NCBI GenBank assembly: GCA_947475095.1
Contig: CANJLG010000022.1
Coordinates: 1-40,558 of the forward strand
Length of the DNA: 40,558 bases
Origin: Flavobacteriales bacterium
GTDB lineage: Bacteria > Bacteroidota > Bacteroidia > Flavobacteriales_D > Crocinitomicaceae
Direction of reading: 5' to 3'
Under the pieces are notes generated by a model. The model had not been told where the DNA came from, did not search any database, and saw nothing but the letters and a program-made list of their open reading frames with translations. The translations under genes and the position numbers were made by a program. Shown piece by piece: positions 1 through 8,402 of the stretch. The stretch's first letter is position 1, and each line of letters starts with the position of its first letter.

Positions 1-338
1 TTGCCCGCGGCAATCGCTTTTTTGAGCGTTTTGTCATCCCATTGGTTACCAGAAAAATTAAAATGTATGTTTATTCTTTCTATTTTTCGGGGATTCGAAG
101 CCATAATTTTTTCAACTTTTGCCGTGCAATGGGTAAACGGTATGTCATGTTGTTGGCAATAAATACCTACAATGGTAATAAAGCACGATGCAAGGGAGGT
201 AGCCATTAAATCAGTTGGCGAAAAAGCAGCTCCCAAACCGTGATTATCCACTGGTGCGTCGGTTGTTATTTTACTTCCCGAGTGATGAATGCATTCAGTA
301 CTAAGACTTCCTAGGTAATTAACAGTTGAGATTTCCAT
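1..338 (-). CDS. OsmC/Ohr family protein (partial, C-terminus off window)
   Basis: Reading the minus strand from the ATG at 338 gives about 112 codons without a stop up to the window edge. The protein starts [20 protein letters not shown] and contains a [25 protein letters not shown] segment (residues about 40-60) holding the proximal redox Cys (C52) expected in the OsmC/YhfA fold. The second conserved Cys would lie beyond the window. OsmC/Ohr proteins are cytosolic, thiol-based peroxidases of organic hydroperoxides, but YhfA-like members have no proven substrate, so the exact activity is open. It is transcribed divergently from lipA, from a short intergenic region with a clear TAnnTTTG box and a long dyad. 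Confidence 0.85.
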   Translation of the reverse strand, partial: MEISTVNYLGSLSTECIHHSGSKITTDAPVDNHGLGAAFSPTDLMATSLASCFITIVGIYCQQHDIPFTHCTAKVEKIMASNPRKIERINIHFNFSGNQWDDKTLKKAIAAG

Positions 339-340
339 GA

Positions 341-377
341 CCTTATTAAAAAACAAAGTTACTGCTTTTTAATAAGG
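341..377. repeat. Perfect 12-bp inverted repeat around the OsmC promoter
   Basis: CCTTATTAAAAA (341-352) and TTTTTAATAAGG (366-377) are perfect reverse complements separated by 13 nt. The spacer contains the minus-strand TAACTTTG box of the OsmC gene. It may be a repressor operator or an RNA hairpin; the arms are AT-rich and there is no T-tract typical of a terminator. Confidence 0.7.
354..361 (-). promoter_or_regulatory. Bacteroidota -7 element of the OsmC-family gene
   Basis: The minus strand reads TAACTTTG, a full match to the TAnnTTTG -7 element of Bacteroidota. A TTG on the minus strand at 386-388 is 24 nt upstream, slightly further than the usual -33 spacing. The predicted transcript would begin only about 10 nt before the start codon at 338. 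Confidence 0.55.
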
Positions 378-452
378 CTTATCTACAATGAAAAAAACTA
401 TTCATTTAAAAGTATTATAAATTCACGAACTTTTACGAATTTTGTACCGACT

Positions 453-1319
453 ATGATGGATCAATCAAATGAAATAGAACGTGTAAAGAAACCAAGTTGG
501 CTAAGGGTTAAACTGCCTATTGGAGAAAGCTACCGTAAGGTGAGAAGCTTGGTTGATGAGCATAAATTACATACCATTTGCCAAAGTGGAAGCTGTCCGA
601 ATATGGGAGAATGTTGGGGAGAGGGAACGGCTACATTTATGATTTTAGGCAATATTTGTACGCGTTCATGCGGTTTTTGTGCTGTGCAAACAGGTAGACC
701 GGAGGCAGTTGATGAATTTGAACCTGGACGAGTAGCGAATAGTATCAAGTTAATGGGGGTGAAGCACGCTGTAATTACTTCGGTTGATCGCGATGATCTA
801 AAGGATGGCGGCGCAGCGATTTGGGTGCAAACAGTGAAGGCTATTCGTGCTCAATCTCCCAATACCACCATGGAAACCCTCATACCAGATTTTGCCGGTA
901 AATGGGAAAATCTTCAACAAATAATTGACGTTGCTCCAGAAATGGTGTCTCATAATTTAGAAACCGTTCGAAGGTTAACCAAACAAGTAAGAATTCAAGC
1001 GAAATACGATCGTAGTTTAGAATTGCTATTCCGCTTAAAAAAAGGAGGCGTGCGAACCAAATCTGGTGTTATGCTGGGCTTGGGTGAAAGTGTAGAGGAG
1101 GTGCTTGAAACAATTCAAGATTTGGCGAATGTTCATGTTGATGTACTCACCTTAGGCCAATACCTGCAGCCAACAGCAAAGCATCTTCCGGTTATGGAAT
1201 TTGTTACGCCAGATCAATTTCAATATTACAAAGAATTCGCATTGAATCTGGGCTTTAAATACGTGGAATCAGGACCTTTGGTAAGGTCTTCTTACCACGC
1301 TGAAAAACATTTGTTTTAA
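453..1319 (+). CDS. lipA: Lipoyl synthase LipA
   Basis: Radical SAM enzyme that inserts two sulfur atoms into protein-bound octanoyl groups, the last step of lipoate synthesis, in the cytosol. The 288 aa product has the expected length. Seen directly: the N-terminal auxiliary-cluster cysteines C43, C48 and C54 ([14 protein letters not shown]), the radical SAM motif CTRSCGFC with C69, C73 and C76, and the C-terminal RSSYHA motif (278-283) whose serine ligates the auxiliary cluster. The E2 protein at 27199-28512 is a likely substrate. No lipB or lplA lies in the window. The second codon is also ATG, so the start could be 3 nt later. Confidence 0.97.
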   Translation: MMDQSNEIERVKKPSWLRVKLPIGESYRKVRSLVDEHKLHTICQSGSCPNMGECWGEGTATFMILGNICTRSCGFCAVQTGRPEAVDEFEPGRVANSIKLMGVKHAVITSVDRDDLKDGGAAIWVQTVKAIRAQSPNTTMETLIPDFAGKWENLQQIIDVAPEMVSHNLETVRRLTKQVRIQAKYDRSLELLFRLKKGGVRTKSGVMLGLGESVEEVLETIQDLANVHVDVLTLGQYLQPTAKHLPVMEFVTPDQFQYYKEFALNLGFKYVESGPLVRSSYHAEKHLF

Positions 1320-1391
1320 TAGGGCTCGGCAAATTGTTTTTTTTTCAAAAAAAACTCATTTAAATTATATTTATTAAAAACAATTTTTCAT

Positions 1392-1399
1392 TATATTTG
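1392..1399 (+). promoter_or_regulatory. -7 promoter element of the BNR-repeat secreted protein
   Basis: TATATTTG matches TAnnTTTG exactly and lies 34 nt before the ATG at 1434. A TTTA at 1370-1373, 18 nt upstream, is a near match to the -33 TTTG. Confidence 0.55.
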
Positions 1400-1433
1400 T
1401 CATTGAAGTATAGAAAAAAATTAAATTTTTGTT

Positions 1434-4358
1434 ATGAATAAAAAATACTTATTAATTGCCACTATTGTTTTAGTTTCTTCAACTGTTGCATTTTTTATAT
1501 CCCCTTGGGAAACAATCAAATCGTCTTCGGCATATAAGGCCAAAGGGTTCTCATTTTTAAAAGAAAAAACAGCAGATGATGCTGCGGAATGGCTAAAAGC
1601 TCGGTATATTGATGTTAACACTGGACAAGCTGTAACACCAGAAGTTCTTGCTGAAATCCAAGGTAAAATTGCCAAAATGAAAACATCCAAAACGATTAGT
1701 TTCATGGAGCAAGGTCCTGATAATATTGGTGGGCGTACACGCGCTGTGCAACCGGACAGAACAAACATTAACCGTGTTTGGGCTGGTGGTGTTTCAGGTG
1801 GTTTATTCGTTTCACTCAACAAGGGAAATATTTGGACGCGTGTTAATGAGTATATTGCTGCAGGTGCAAACCCATACATTTCTAGTATGACGCAAACATT
1901 AGATGGAACTTTGTACGTAGCTACTGGTTCCAATCAAGAAGGTTGGAATGGTAATGGTGTTTGGTATTCAACAGACTTTGGAGCTACTTGGGATAATATT
2001 CCTAATACAAATAGTTGCACTCAATTGGTTAGTTCAGATTTAGATAACTATGTTTGGATGGCTACTAGCTCCGGGTTGAAAAAATGGAAGCTTGGAGATG
2101 CAGCTATGACCTCTGTTGCTGCTGCTACTGGAGGGTGTTTCTCATTAGAAATGTCGAAAAATGGTCTGGTAATCGTTGCTGCTTTTTTATCCAACAAAAC
2201 GTATGTCTCCACTGATGGCGGTACAACTTTCTTAGATAAAACAGGAACCTCCGCCAACAATTTAGTTCCTAATGGAGCGGCAAGAATCGAATATGCTATT
2301 TCTCCAATAAAAAATAGTTCAAACAAGTACTCTCTGTATGCTGTTCGAACAAATTCAAACTTATTGAGCATGCACGTTTCTCACGATGATGGTCAAACAT
2401 GGTCGCAGTTTGTTGGTGCTTCAGGTCCTCCAAATGAGTTTGATATTTATAGAGATCAAGGTACTTACGGTTCAGTAGTTTCAGTTAAACCTACTGATCC
2501 AGAACATATTCTTATCGGTGGAATTGATATCTGGAAATGGAAGCAAACGGTAAACAACCCTCCTTCTGGTGGTTTTGAAAAAATAAGTCAGTGGTTTGTT
2601 AATCCTAGCAGTCCTATATATGTTCACGCCGACAACCACGAAATGAAATGGGATGCTAATAACCGATTATATATCGGAAACGATGGGGGTGTTAACGTTT
2701 CAAATAATTTCGGCGAAATTTGGTATCCAACTAACAGAGGGTATAACGTAACACAGTTTTATGGAATTGCTTTCGATAGAGATGGTGCTGTGATGGGAGG
2801 AGCACAAGATAATGGTACTCTTTACAACGATCATACGATGTCAACTTTCCAGCAATTTACTGAAGTCTCTGGCGGTGATGGATTCGAATGCGAAATTTCT
2901 TACTTTAATCCTAAGGTGATGTTCACATCGATTTATAATAATTCAATACGTCGTTCGGGTGACAAAGGGGTTACCTCTACCGCTTTCGATATGGTATTGC
3001 CAGGAACCTATGCTGATCCTGGAACAGAAGACCCTATACACCCTTTCCATACCGAATTTGTATTGGCCGAGCATTATGACTTAAATTCGGAAGATTCAGT
3101 TACTTTTATCGCTACCAAAAACTATGATGCAGGTGATATAGTGAGAGTATCAAGTGCCTCTTCTGGTGATTCTATAACGCTTATTGCGTCAACTGATTTA
3201 TATTTCGATGACACCCTTGAGTATAATCCTGCCTTAACTGCTGGAGGCATTAACTATGGCCAAAATCAAGCTACTGGTGAAACAGTTAATATGGGAACTG
3301 ATACTGTCATCTACAATGTTGCTTGGGATACGCTTCGTGTTCAAGATCCATATCAATCATGGTTTTTAGCATATGTTAATATCAATGGGGGTGAATTATG
3401 GGGTACGAGAAATGCATTGCGCTTGTCGACAACTTTCGTGAATTGGGTTTGTGTTGCTAAAGGTATTGGCTCTGGTAATATTGATATAGAATTTTCAAGA
3501 GATTTAGAAAATTGTTATGTTTCCGCTGGGAATGGTATATGGCGCATTGATGGTTTAGGAAGCGTTTATACAAGTGATCCGGCATTCAATACAAAAGTCG
3601 CTTATATTGGAACTGGACCAGGTGCTACTTCCCCAACTTATACTACAGCCACAAAAATTACGACAACTAGTTATGAGGGCTTAGCGGTTAATCCTAATGA
3701 TGAAAATGATATCGTTTTGTTCGCAGGGTTTAACGGAGTCAATAGAAGGTCATTAAATGCCTCCACAGCTTCACCGACGTTTACTTCACTAGGAAGCATA
3801 ATAACTGGTGGACAACCAGGTTGTTATGATGGAATTATTGATAGAGATGATTCAGATATTATTGTGGTTGGTACTTCAAGTGGTGTTTTTGTTACCGAAA
3901 ATGGTGGTGCTACTTGGGATAATTCATCAGCAGGTTTTGAAGGTACACCAGTATTTGAAGTAAGACAGTCTTGGCGTACATTTGAAGAAGGAAATAATCG
4001 TCCTGGTGAAATTTATATTGGAACTTATGGAAGAGGAATTTGGAGTTCTGCTGCTTATTTAGGTATCGGTGATAATAACGGGAATAATTCAGGATCTAGC
4101 TTTAAAACAAAAATGAAAGTATATCCGAATCCAACCAATCATTCAACAACGCTTTCCTTTAATTTAGACAAAGCAGGTAAGGTTACAGCAAATGTTTATT
4201 CTGTTACAGGACGATTAATAAAAACAGTAGAGGAAAATAATGTTCCAGCTGGTGAAAGCACTTTGTTTATTGATGGAAATGATATTCCAAATGGTGTTTA
4301 CATTGTGAAATTCGAGTCAGGGAAACAAGTTGAATCCGTGAAATTTATTAAAATGTAA
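1434..4358 (+). CDS. Secreted BNR/sortilin-like repeat protein, T9SS type-A cargo
   Basis: 974 aa protein with an N-terminal signal peptide (about residues 1-20, MNKKYLLIATIVLVSSTVAF). It carries repeated Asp-box-like motifs of the BNR/VPS10 beta-propeller kind: STDFGATW, STDGGTTF, SHDDGQTW and TENGGATW. The last 80 residues (895-974, starting KVYPNPTNHS) form a T9SS type-A sorting domain. It is therefore expected to cross the outer membrane by T9SS and be attached to the cell surface or released. Propellers of this type occur in glycosidases and adhesins, but no catalytic residues can be assigned, so function is unknown. It has its own promoter and a strong terminator. Confidence 0.9.
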   Translation: MNKKYLLIATIVLVSSTVAFFISPWETIKSSSAYKAKGFSFLKEKTADDAAEWLKARYIDVNTGQAVTPEVLAEIQGKIAKMKTSKTISFMEQGPDNIGGRTRAVQPDRTNINRVWAGGVSGGLFVSLNKGNIWTRVNEYIAAGANPYISSMTQTLDGTLYVATGSNQEGWNGNGVWYSTDFGATWDNIPNTNSCTQLVSSDLDNYVWMATSSGLKKWKLGDAAMTSVAAATGGCFSLEMSKNGLVIVAAFLSNKTYVSTDGGTTFLDKTGTSANNLVPNGAARIEYAISPIKNSSNKYSLYAVRTNSNLLSMHVSHDDGQTWSQFVGASGPPNEFDIYRDQGTYGSVVSVKPTDPEHILIGGIDIWKWKQTVNNPPSGGFEKISQWFVNPSSPIYVHADNHEMKWDANNRLYIGNDGGVNVSNNFGEIWYPTNRGYNVTQFYGIAFDRDGAVMGGAQDNGTLYNDHTMSTFQQFTEVSGGDGFECEISYFNPKVMFTSIYNNSIRRSGDKGVTSTAFDMVLPGTYADPGTEDPIHPFHTEFVLAEHYDLNSEDSVTFIATKNYDAGDIVRVSSASSGDSITLIASTDLYFDDTLEYNPALTAGGINYGQNQATGETVNMGTDTVIYNVAWDTLRVQDPYQSWFLAYVNINGGELWGTRNALRLSTTFVNWVCVAKGIGSGNIDIEFSRDLENCYVSAGNGIWRIDGLGSVYTSDPAFNTKVAYIGTGPGATSPTYTTATKITTTSYEGLAVNPNDENDIVLFAGFNGVNRRSLNASTASPTFTSLGSIITGGQPGCYDGIIDRDDSDIIVVGTSSGVFVTENGGATWDNSSAGFEGTPVFEVRQSWRTFEEGNNRPGEIYIGTYGRGIWSSAAYLGIGDNNGNNSGSSFKTKMKVYPNPTNHSTTLSFNLDKAGKVTANVYSVTGRLIKTVEENNVPAGESTLFIDGNDIPNGVYIVKFESGKQVESVKFIKM

Positions 4359-4378
4359 TTGCTATTGCTATACAAAAT

Positions 4379-4404
4379 AAAGGCGGCCATGGTCGCCTTT
4401 TTTT
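4379..4404 (+). terminator. Rho-independent terminator (probably bidirectional)
   Basis: Stem AAAGGCG (4379-4385) pairs with CGCCTTT (4394-4400), with further pairing inside, followed by a T run to 4404. It ends the BNR gene. On the minus strand the same stem is followed by TTTATTTTG, so it may also serve the convergent amidotransferase operon. Confidence 0.85.
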
Positions 4405-4415
4405 ATGTCTAAAAA

Positions 4416-4988
4416 TTATCTTTTTAGTTCTTTCTCAAGGCAAATTTGGTAAAAATTTTGAAAAAGAATCATGCCATTATTGCCAGATACTTCAGGATGA
4501 AATTGCACGCCATAAATAGCCTTGGAATCATGTCGCATTACTTCGTTTACACATGCGTCTGAAGTACCCAATAAGGTAAAGTGCTGCGGAATAGAAATAC
4601 TTTCGCAATGATCTTCCATCATTGAAAATACGCTAGGTAATTTGTCCAATAAGAGATCGTCTTCAAGTTGTTCTATTTCCTGCCAATCACGATCTTCTCG
4701 CATTTTAGATGGATATGCGCCATATAACATTCCCAATAGTTGGTGGCCAAAACAAATGCCTAAAATTGGCGTGTCAACTTCTTTTATCCATTGAAATTTT
4801 TCAAGGTAGTTGGCCATGTTTATCTCTGTAATTAATAAAGGAGCTCCTGAAAATATAATGCCCCGATATTGTTCTATACCTTCTTTAGTAAAATCCAATA
4901 GCTTAATCGTTTTGTGATCATCTAATTCTTCGATGGCTTCTTCAATAAACCTAATCTTTTGACTCCCACAATCTACAATTAAAATCAT
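4416..4988 (-). CDS. Stand-alone class I glutamine amidotransferase (GuaA N-domain-like)
   Basis: 190 aa class I glutamine amidotransferase. The oxyanion/nucleophile motif GICFGHQ places the catalytic Cys at 79, and GVQFHPE gives His164 and Glu166 of the triad. The closest remembered relatives are GMP synthase amidotransferase domains and the archaeal separate GuaAA subunit, yet no ATP-pyrophosphatase partner is nearby. It presumably hydrolyses glutamine to feed ammonia to an unidentified partner, or hydrolyses another gamma-glutamyl compound. It is the last gene of the mutL operon, 1 nt after the YciO/YrdC gene. Confidence 0.85.
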   Translation of the reverse strand: MILIVDCGSQKIRFIEEAIEELDDHKTIKLLDFTKEGIEQYRGIIFSGAPLLITEINMANYLEKFQWIKEVDTPILGICFGHQLLGMLYGAYPSKMREDRDWQEIEQLEDDLLLDKLPSVFSMMEDHCESISIPQHFTLLGTSDACVNEVMRHDSKAIYGVQFHPEVSGNNGMILFQNFYQICLEKELKR

Positions 4989-4989
4989 C

Positions 4990-5607
4990 CTATTCGAATA
5001 AAATACCTAAGCCTTGTCTAGTAATAATGGGCTCCCCTTGCGTACAATCTACCACTGTAGAAGGGGTTAAATTTCCTGCACCGCCTAGAACAATTAAATC
5101 AATTTTATCAGAGAAATACTCATATATTTCAGTTGGCTCTGAAAAATATACCCTGATATTATCTTCTGTGTGATGCAATGATGTAGACGCTAATGGGGAA
5201 CCTAAGGTATTGATTATCGCGTTGATAATTTTGTTATCTGGAATTCGCATTCCGATTTCAGTCCGGTTTGTTGAAAATAATTTCACTACTTGTTTGTTTG
5301 CTTTTAATATGAACGTAAATGGACCAGGTAGTTTGCTTTTTAATAAGCGAAATATAGACCGGTCGATCGGAGCTGTATAGGCTGCTAATTGATCGAAATC
5401 ATTGAATAAGAGTGAAAATTTTACCTTAGCTATTTTTTCCTTTTTGTATAAGGCAAGCTTTTCTAATCCTTTCTGTGAATGAAGATCGCAAACTATGGCA
5501 TAGATGGTATCTGTTGGAACAATGGCAATGCCACCATCTTTTAGATGATCCACAATTTGTTTAATCTTTCGATCGTCGATTGAATTGCGGTCAAGTTCAA
5601 CTATCAT
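4990..5607 (-). CDS. YciO/YrdC-family protein (Sua5/TsaC-like)
   Basis: 205 aa YrdC-domain protein. The motif PTDTIYAIVCD (31-41), the KxxK-rich segment LYKKEKIAKVKFSLLF, and the later PGPFTFIL, IGMRIP, STVVDCT and ITRQG blocks follow the YrdC fold. The pattern resembles E. coli YciO more than TsaC. TsaC/Sua5 makes threonylcarbamoyl-AMP for the t6A tRNA modification, whereas YciO does so only poorly in E. coli. The product is probably an RNA-binding or threonylcarbamoyl-AMP-forming protein. It overlaps the upstream EEP gene by 4 nt and is followed after 1 nt by the amidotransferase, indicating translational coupling. Confidence 0.85.
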   Translation of the reverse strand: MIVELDRNSIDDRKIKQIVDHLKDGGIAIVPTDTIYAIVCDLHSQKGLEKLALYKKEKIAKVKFSLLFNDFDQLAAYTAPIDRSIFRLLKSKLPGPFTFILKANKQVVKLFSTNRTEIGMRIPDNKIINAIINTLGSPLASTSLHHTEDNIRVYFSEPTEIYEYFSDKIDLIVLGGAGNLTPSTVVDCTQGEPIITRQGLGILFE

Positions 5608-6710
5608 GGTTTGTAAATTTTACACGATATGGCTAAATGATCACTCAATCTTTCTTTTTGAATCTTAAATTCTGCCGATGATAAATTGGGGGTGTGAAAT
5701 ATATAATCGATTCTTCCCGCTGGAAGTTTACCAATATACGTACGGCCAATTCCCCACGACGAATTTCTAAATACATCAACTAAAAATCGGTCGAATTGAT
5801 TGTAGGTATAGGACATCGGAGTATCGTTGAAATCGCCGCAAATCACAGATGGATAAGGTGAAGCGCTCATGTGAGCGATTATTCTTCTCGACTGGTCAGC
5901 TCTTTTTGTATAGGCAGCTTTTAGTTTTGTTATCATGGTTAAAATAGATTTTTTATCTAAATCATTATTCTTTTCATCAATAGACGACATCGTGCTTGTC
6001 AATTTAATTGATTGAAGATGCACGTTATAGATCCTGAAGGTATCCTTATTTTTAACAATGTCTACGAAGATACAAAAGTTGAAATCATCTTTTTCTTGCG
6101 ATTCAAAAATCACATCACCTCTAGCAATCATTGGGTATTTTGAAAACATCGCTACGCCAAAGTTTTTACGTCCCTTGATTTTATGCGCAGTACGTTCATG
6201 ATAATCAATACTTTTTAATGCCTGAGTTAGCGAATCTATAGTTTCAAATTTTGTTGGTTTATCCTGTTTGTAATATTCTTGAAAGCAAGCAACATCTGGA
6301 TTTTCAGCTCTTAAATAGGCGAATATTGCATTTCGATTTTTGTAGGAATCGTCGTCGTAGATACCAAAAAGCCGTACGTTATAACTTAAGATAGATAAAG
6401 CGTTTTCGGGCGCTGTTTCTCCTGGGAATAATTGAAAGGCAAATGTGCGAAAATGCAATTTTCCACCGATTAATAGAACAAAAAGGCAAATAATTGCCCA
6501 TTTTGATCGAAAAACAGCCCAAAACAGCCCAAAACAGAAAGTGGCGATTGCAAAAATAGGGTAGGCGAGACCGAAAAAAGGTAGTATTGTGATCGTATTT
6601 GGATGAAAATAAGGAGCAAGGTAGCTGAGCAGTAAACATAATAAAGTAATGGAGCAAATCCCCTTCATGATTACGGATAAAATGGGGTAGTTACGTTTCT
6701 TATTTTCCAT
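5604..6710 (-). CDS. Membrane-anchored endonuclease/exonuclease/phosphatase-family protein
   Basis: 368 aa from the ATG at 6710; a longer start at 6743 adds 11 residues and deepens the overlap with the upstream rhomboid gene from 11 to 44 nt. Three hydrophobic N-terminal segments (about residues 15-100) are followed by an EEP domain: SYNVRLFG, the metal-binding Glu in CFQEYY, GDFNDTPMS, RIDYIFHT and the catalytic Asp-His of LSDHLA. Such proteins cleave phosphodiesters in nucleic acids or lipids; the substrate is not evident. Topology suggests the domain sits at the membrane face. A 10-bp tandem repeat lies in its membrane-segment coding region. Confidence 0.85.
   Translation of the reverse strand: MENKKRNYPILSVIMKGICSITLLCLLLSYLAPYFHPNTITILPFFGLAYPIFAIATFCFGLFWAVFRSKWAIICLFVLLIGGKLHFRTFAFQLFPGETAPENALSILSYNVRLFGIYDDDSYKNRNAIFAYLRAENPDVACFQEYYKQDKPTKFETIDSLTQALKSIDYHERTAHKIKGRKNFGVAMFSKYPMIARGDVIFESQEKDDFNFCIFVDIVKNKDTFRIYNVHLQSIKLTSTMSSIDEKNNDLDKKSILTMITKLKAAYTKRADQSRRIIAHMSASPYPSVICGDFNDTPMSYTYNQFDRFLVDVFRNSSWGIGRTYIGKLPAGRIDYIFHTPNLSSAEFKIQKERLSDHLAISCKIYKP
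6511..6537. repeat. 10-bp tandem repeat inside the EEP gene
   Basis: AAAACAGCCC occurs twice in a row (6511-6530) and is followed by AAAACAG, about 2.7 copies. The unit is not a multiple of three, so loss or gain of one unit would shift the frame. Confidence 0.85.
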
Positions 6711-7578
6711 TTTTGCTCTGTTTAAAAAGAAAGTCTTTTTCACTTTGGTTTAACGATGCATAACCCCCTTTGGAAATTTTATCTAATATACTGTCTGTTT
6801 TATCTTGATGCGATCTTTTTTCTTGATTATATGCTTCATCAGATTTAAATCTAGGGGATACAGTTTTCTTTTTACTTGATTTAAAGATCCGATCAAATAA
6901 TCCTCCATAATTAGGACTTTTCACCGGGATAAACTTTGTTGTGACTATTGATAATATACCAAATATAGCTCCTCCTATGTGCGCAAAATGAGCAGTTGTA
7001 TCTTTAGTTCCAATGCCTATAATATCTTGTATTAAAAAGAATATAGCTAAGAAATAAAGGCGAATGGAAAATTTACCAAACAACAAAAGTTGAGTTTGGG
7101 GGCTATGAAACGCTACAGCTATAAATATTGCCATGATAGAACCACTTGCTCCAATTACTAAAGCGCCATTATTTTCTGTTGAATAAAAGATAGATTGTAC
7201 TGCAATTTCAGCAATTCCCCCAAAAATACCTCCGATCATGTAGCATATTAAAAGTTGCTTTCCACTCCAGATCTGCTCAAAAAATTTACCTGAGAAAAAG
7301 AGGAAAAGCATATTCGAAAACAAATGAAACAAATCAAAATGTGCAAAAATGCTAGTGATAAGACCCCAAGGTTTATGTAAAAATCCTGTAAGATTCGTAT
7401 CTAATGTAAATAGAATATTTGGAAGGTCTTCATCTACCAATCCTCCTAATCGGGAGATAGCCAGGTAAATTTGAATCAGTACAAATACAGCTACATTTAT
7501 GATAATTAAGCGATGCGTCATTTTACCCTGAAGAAATGTCTGTTTTAATTCTTGAAATATATTCCGGTTGTTATTCAT
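6700..7578 (-). CDS. Rhomboid intramembrane serine protease with C-terminal DUF6576-like tail
   Basis: 292 aa from the ATG at 7578, which lies 2 nt after the stop of the preceding rhomboid gene; a start at 7614 would add 12 residues and overlap that gene. The six-helix core shows HFDLFHLFSN (His and Asn of the oxyanion region), GASGSIMA with catalytic Ser145, and AHFAHIGGAIFG with catalytic His200. A basic linker leads to a tail, DSILDKISKGGYASLNQSEK onward, resembling the DUF6576 motif found on Bacteroidota rhomboids. It cleaves membrane-spanning substrates within the inner membrane; substrates are unknown. Second of two adjacent rhomboid genes. Confidence 0.93.
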   Translation of the reverse strand: MNNNRNIFQELKQTFLQGKMTHRLIIINVAVFVLIQIYLAISRLGGLVDEDLPNILFTLDTNLTGFLHKPWGLITSIFAHFDLFHLFSNMLFLFFSGKFFEQIWSGKQLLICYMIGGIFGGIAEIAVQSIFYSTENNGALVIGASGSIMAIFIAVAFHSPQTQLLLFGKFSIRLYFLAIFFLIQDIIGIGTKDTTAHFAHIGGAIFGILSIVTTKFIPVKSPNYGGLFDRIFKSSKKKTVSPRFKSDEAYNQEKRSHQDKTDSILDKISKGGYASLNQSEKDFLFKQSKNGK

Positions 7579-7580
7579 CG

Positions 7581-8402
7581 CTAATAGAAATTTTGACGAT
7601 CTGTTTTTCGCCAAATTAGTACTAATGCACCTCCAACAATGGCGCCTCCTATGTGTGCTAGATGAGCTGTAGAATCACCTGTTTGATTTACGAAAGCCTG
7701 ATATATTTCCAATAATAAGTAAGCACCCACAAAATACTTTGCTTTTATTGGAATCGCAAAATATAATCTAAATTCAGTATTTGGAAACAAAATAGCGAAT
7801 GCCGCTAGTACGCCAAAGATTGCTCCAGATGCACCGACCATAGGGGTTTCGTTTTTAATAACATAATTATACATTGGGTTAGAATGTAATGCATTATGCA
7901 GAATTTCATTATGTTTCGGATCAATTAAAACACTTTCTATTCTAGACTCTGAATAACCAAGTTTAAAAAGTTCGTTAATTATTAGCTCTGATGAATTGTT
8001 ATTAAATATTAGATAATTAGTATTATTAAGGTTATAGCCTTCCAACAAGAGTTGATTTTTTAAACTTTCAATTTCAAATACCCCAAATATATTATATAAA
8101 CCAAATGCGCCTAATGCACATGCAAGATAGAAAATAAAAAATCGCTTGGGGCCCCATAAATTCTCGAGGTAGGCACCTAACATAACGAATAACCACATAT
8201 TCATTAGAATGTGAAAAAATCCAGCATGCATGAAGAAATGCGTCACCACTTGGTATGGTTCGAAGAGTGGGGAATTCACATAATGGGTTCCTAATTTAGA
8301 TATCAGGTCGATTCCTTGGCTTTCTAAAATTAATGTGGCAACAAAAAACATGATGTTTAGTATCAAAATGTTTTTAGTAACTTGGGGTAAATTGGCAAAC
8401 AT
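7581..8402 (-). CDS. Rhomboid intramembrane serine protease
   Basis: 273 aa polytopic protein. It has HFFMHAGFFHILMN (oxyanion His/Asn), GASGAIFG with catalytic Ser192 and AHLAHIGGAIVG with catalytic His250. A polar insertion of about 75 residues (112-187), including YNLNNTNYLIFNNNSSELII, separates the early and catalytic helices and is longer than the loop in the neighbouring rhomboid. Its ATG overlaps the mutL stop codon by one base (TAATG), so it is very probably translated by reinitiation after mutL. Confidence 0.93.
   Translation of the reverse strand: MFANLPQVTKNILILNIMFFVATLILESQGIDLISKLGTHYVNSPLFEPYQVVTHFFMHAGFFHILMNMWLFVMLGAYLENLWGPKRFFIFYLACALGAFGLYNIFGVFEIESLKNQLLLEGYNLNNTNYLIFNNNSSELIINELFKLGYSESRIESVLIDPKHNEILHNALHSNPMYNYVIKNETPMVGASGAIFGVLAAFAILFPNTEFRLYFAIPIKAKYFVGAYLLLEIYQAFVNQTGDSTAHLAHIGGAIVGGALVLIWRKTDRQNFY

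Noticed and set aside
1320-1380. Terminator after lipA
   Set aside because: There is a T8/A8 pairing possibility but no GC stem, so I could not support it over plain AT-rich sequence.
6379-6657. 92-codon frame inside the EEP gene
   Set aside because: It is an out-of-frame shadow of the membrane segments; noted only as the alternative frame around the 10-bp repeat.
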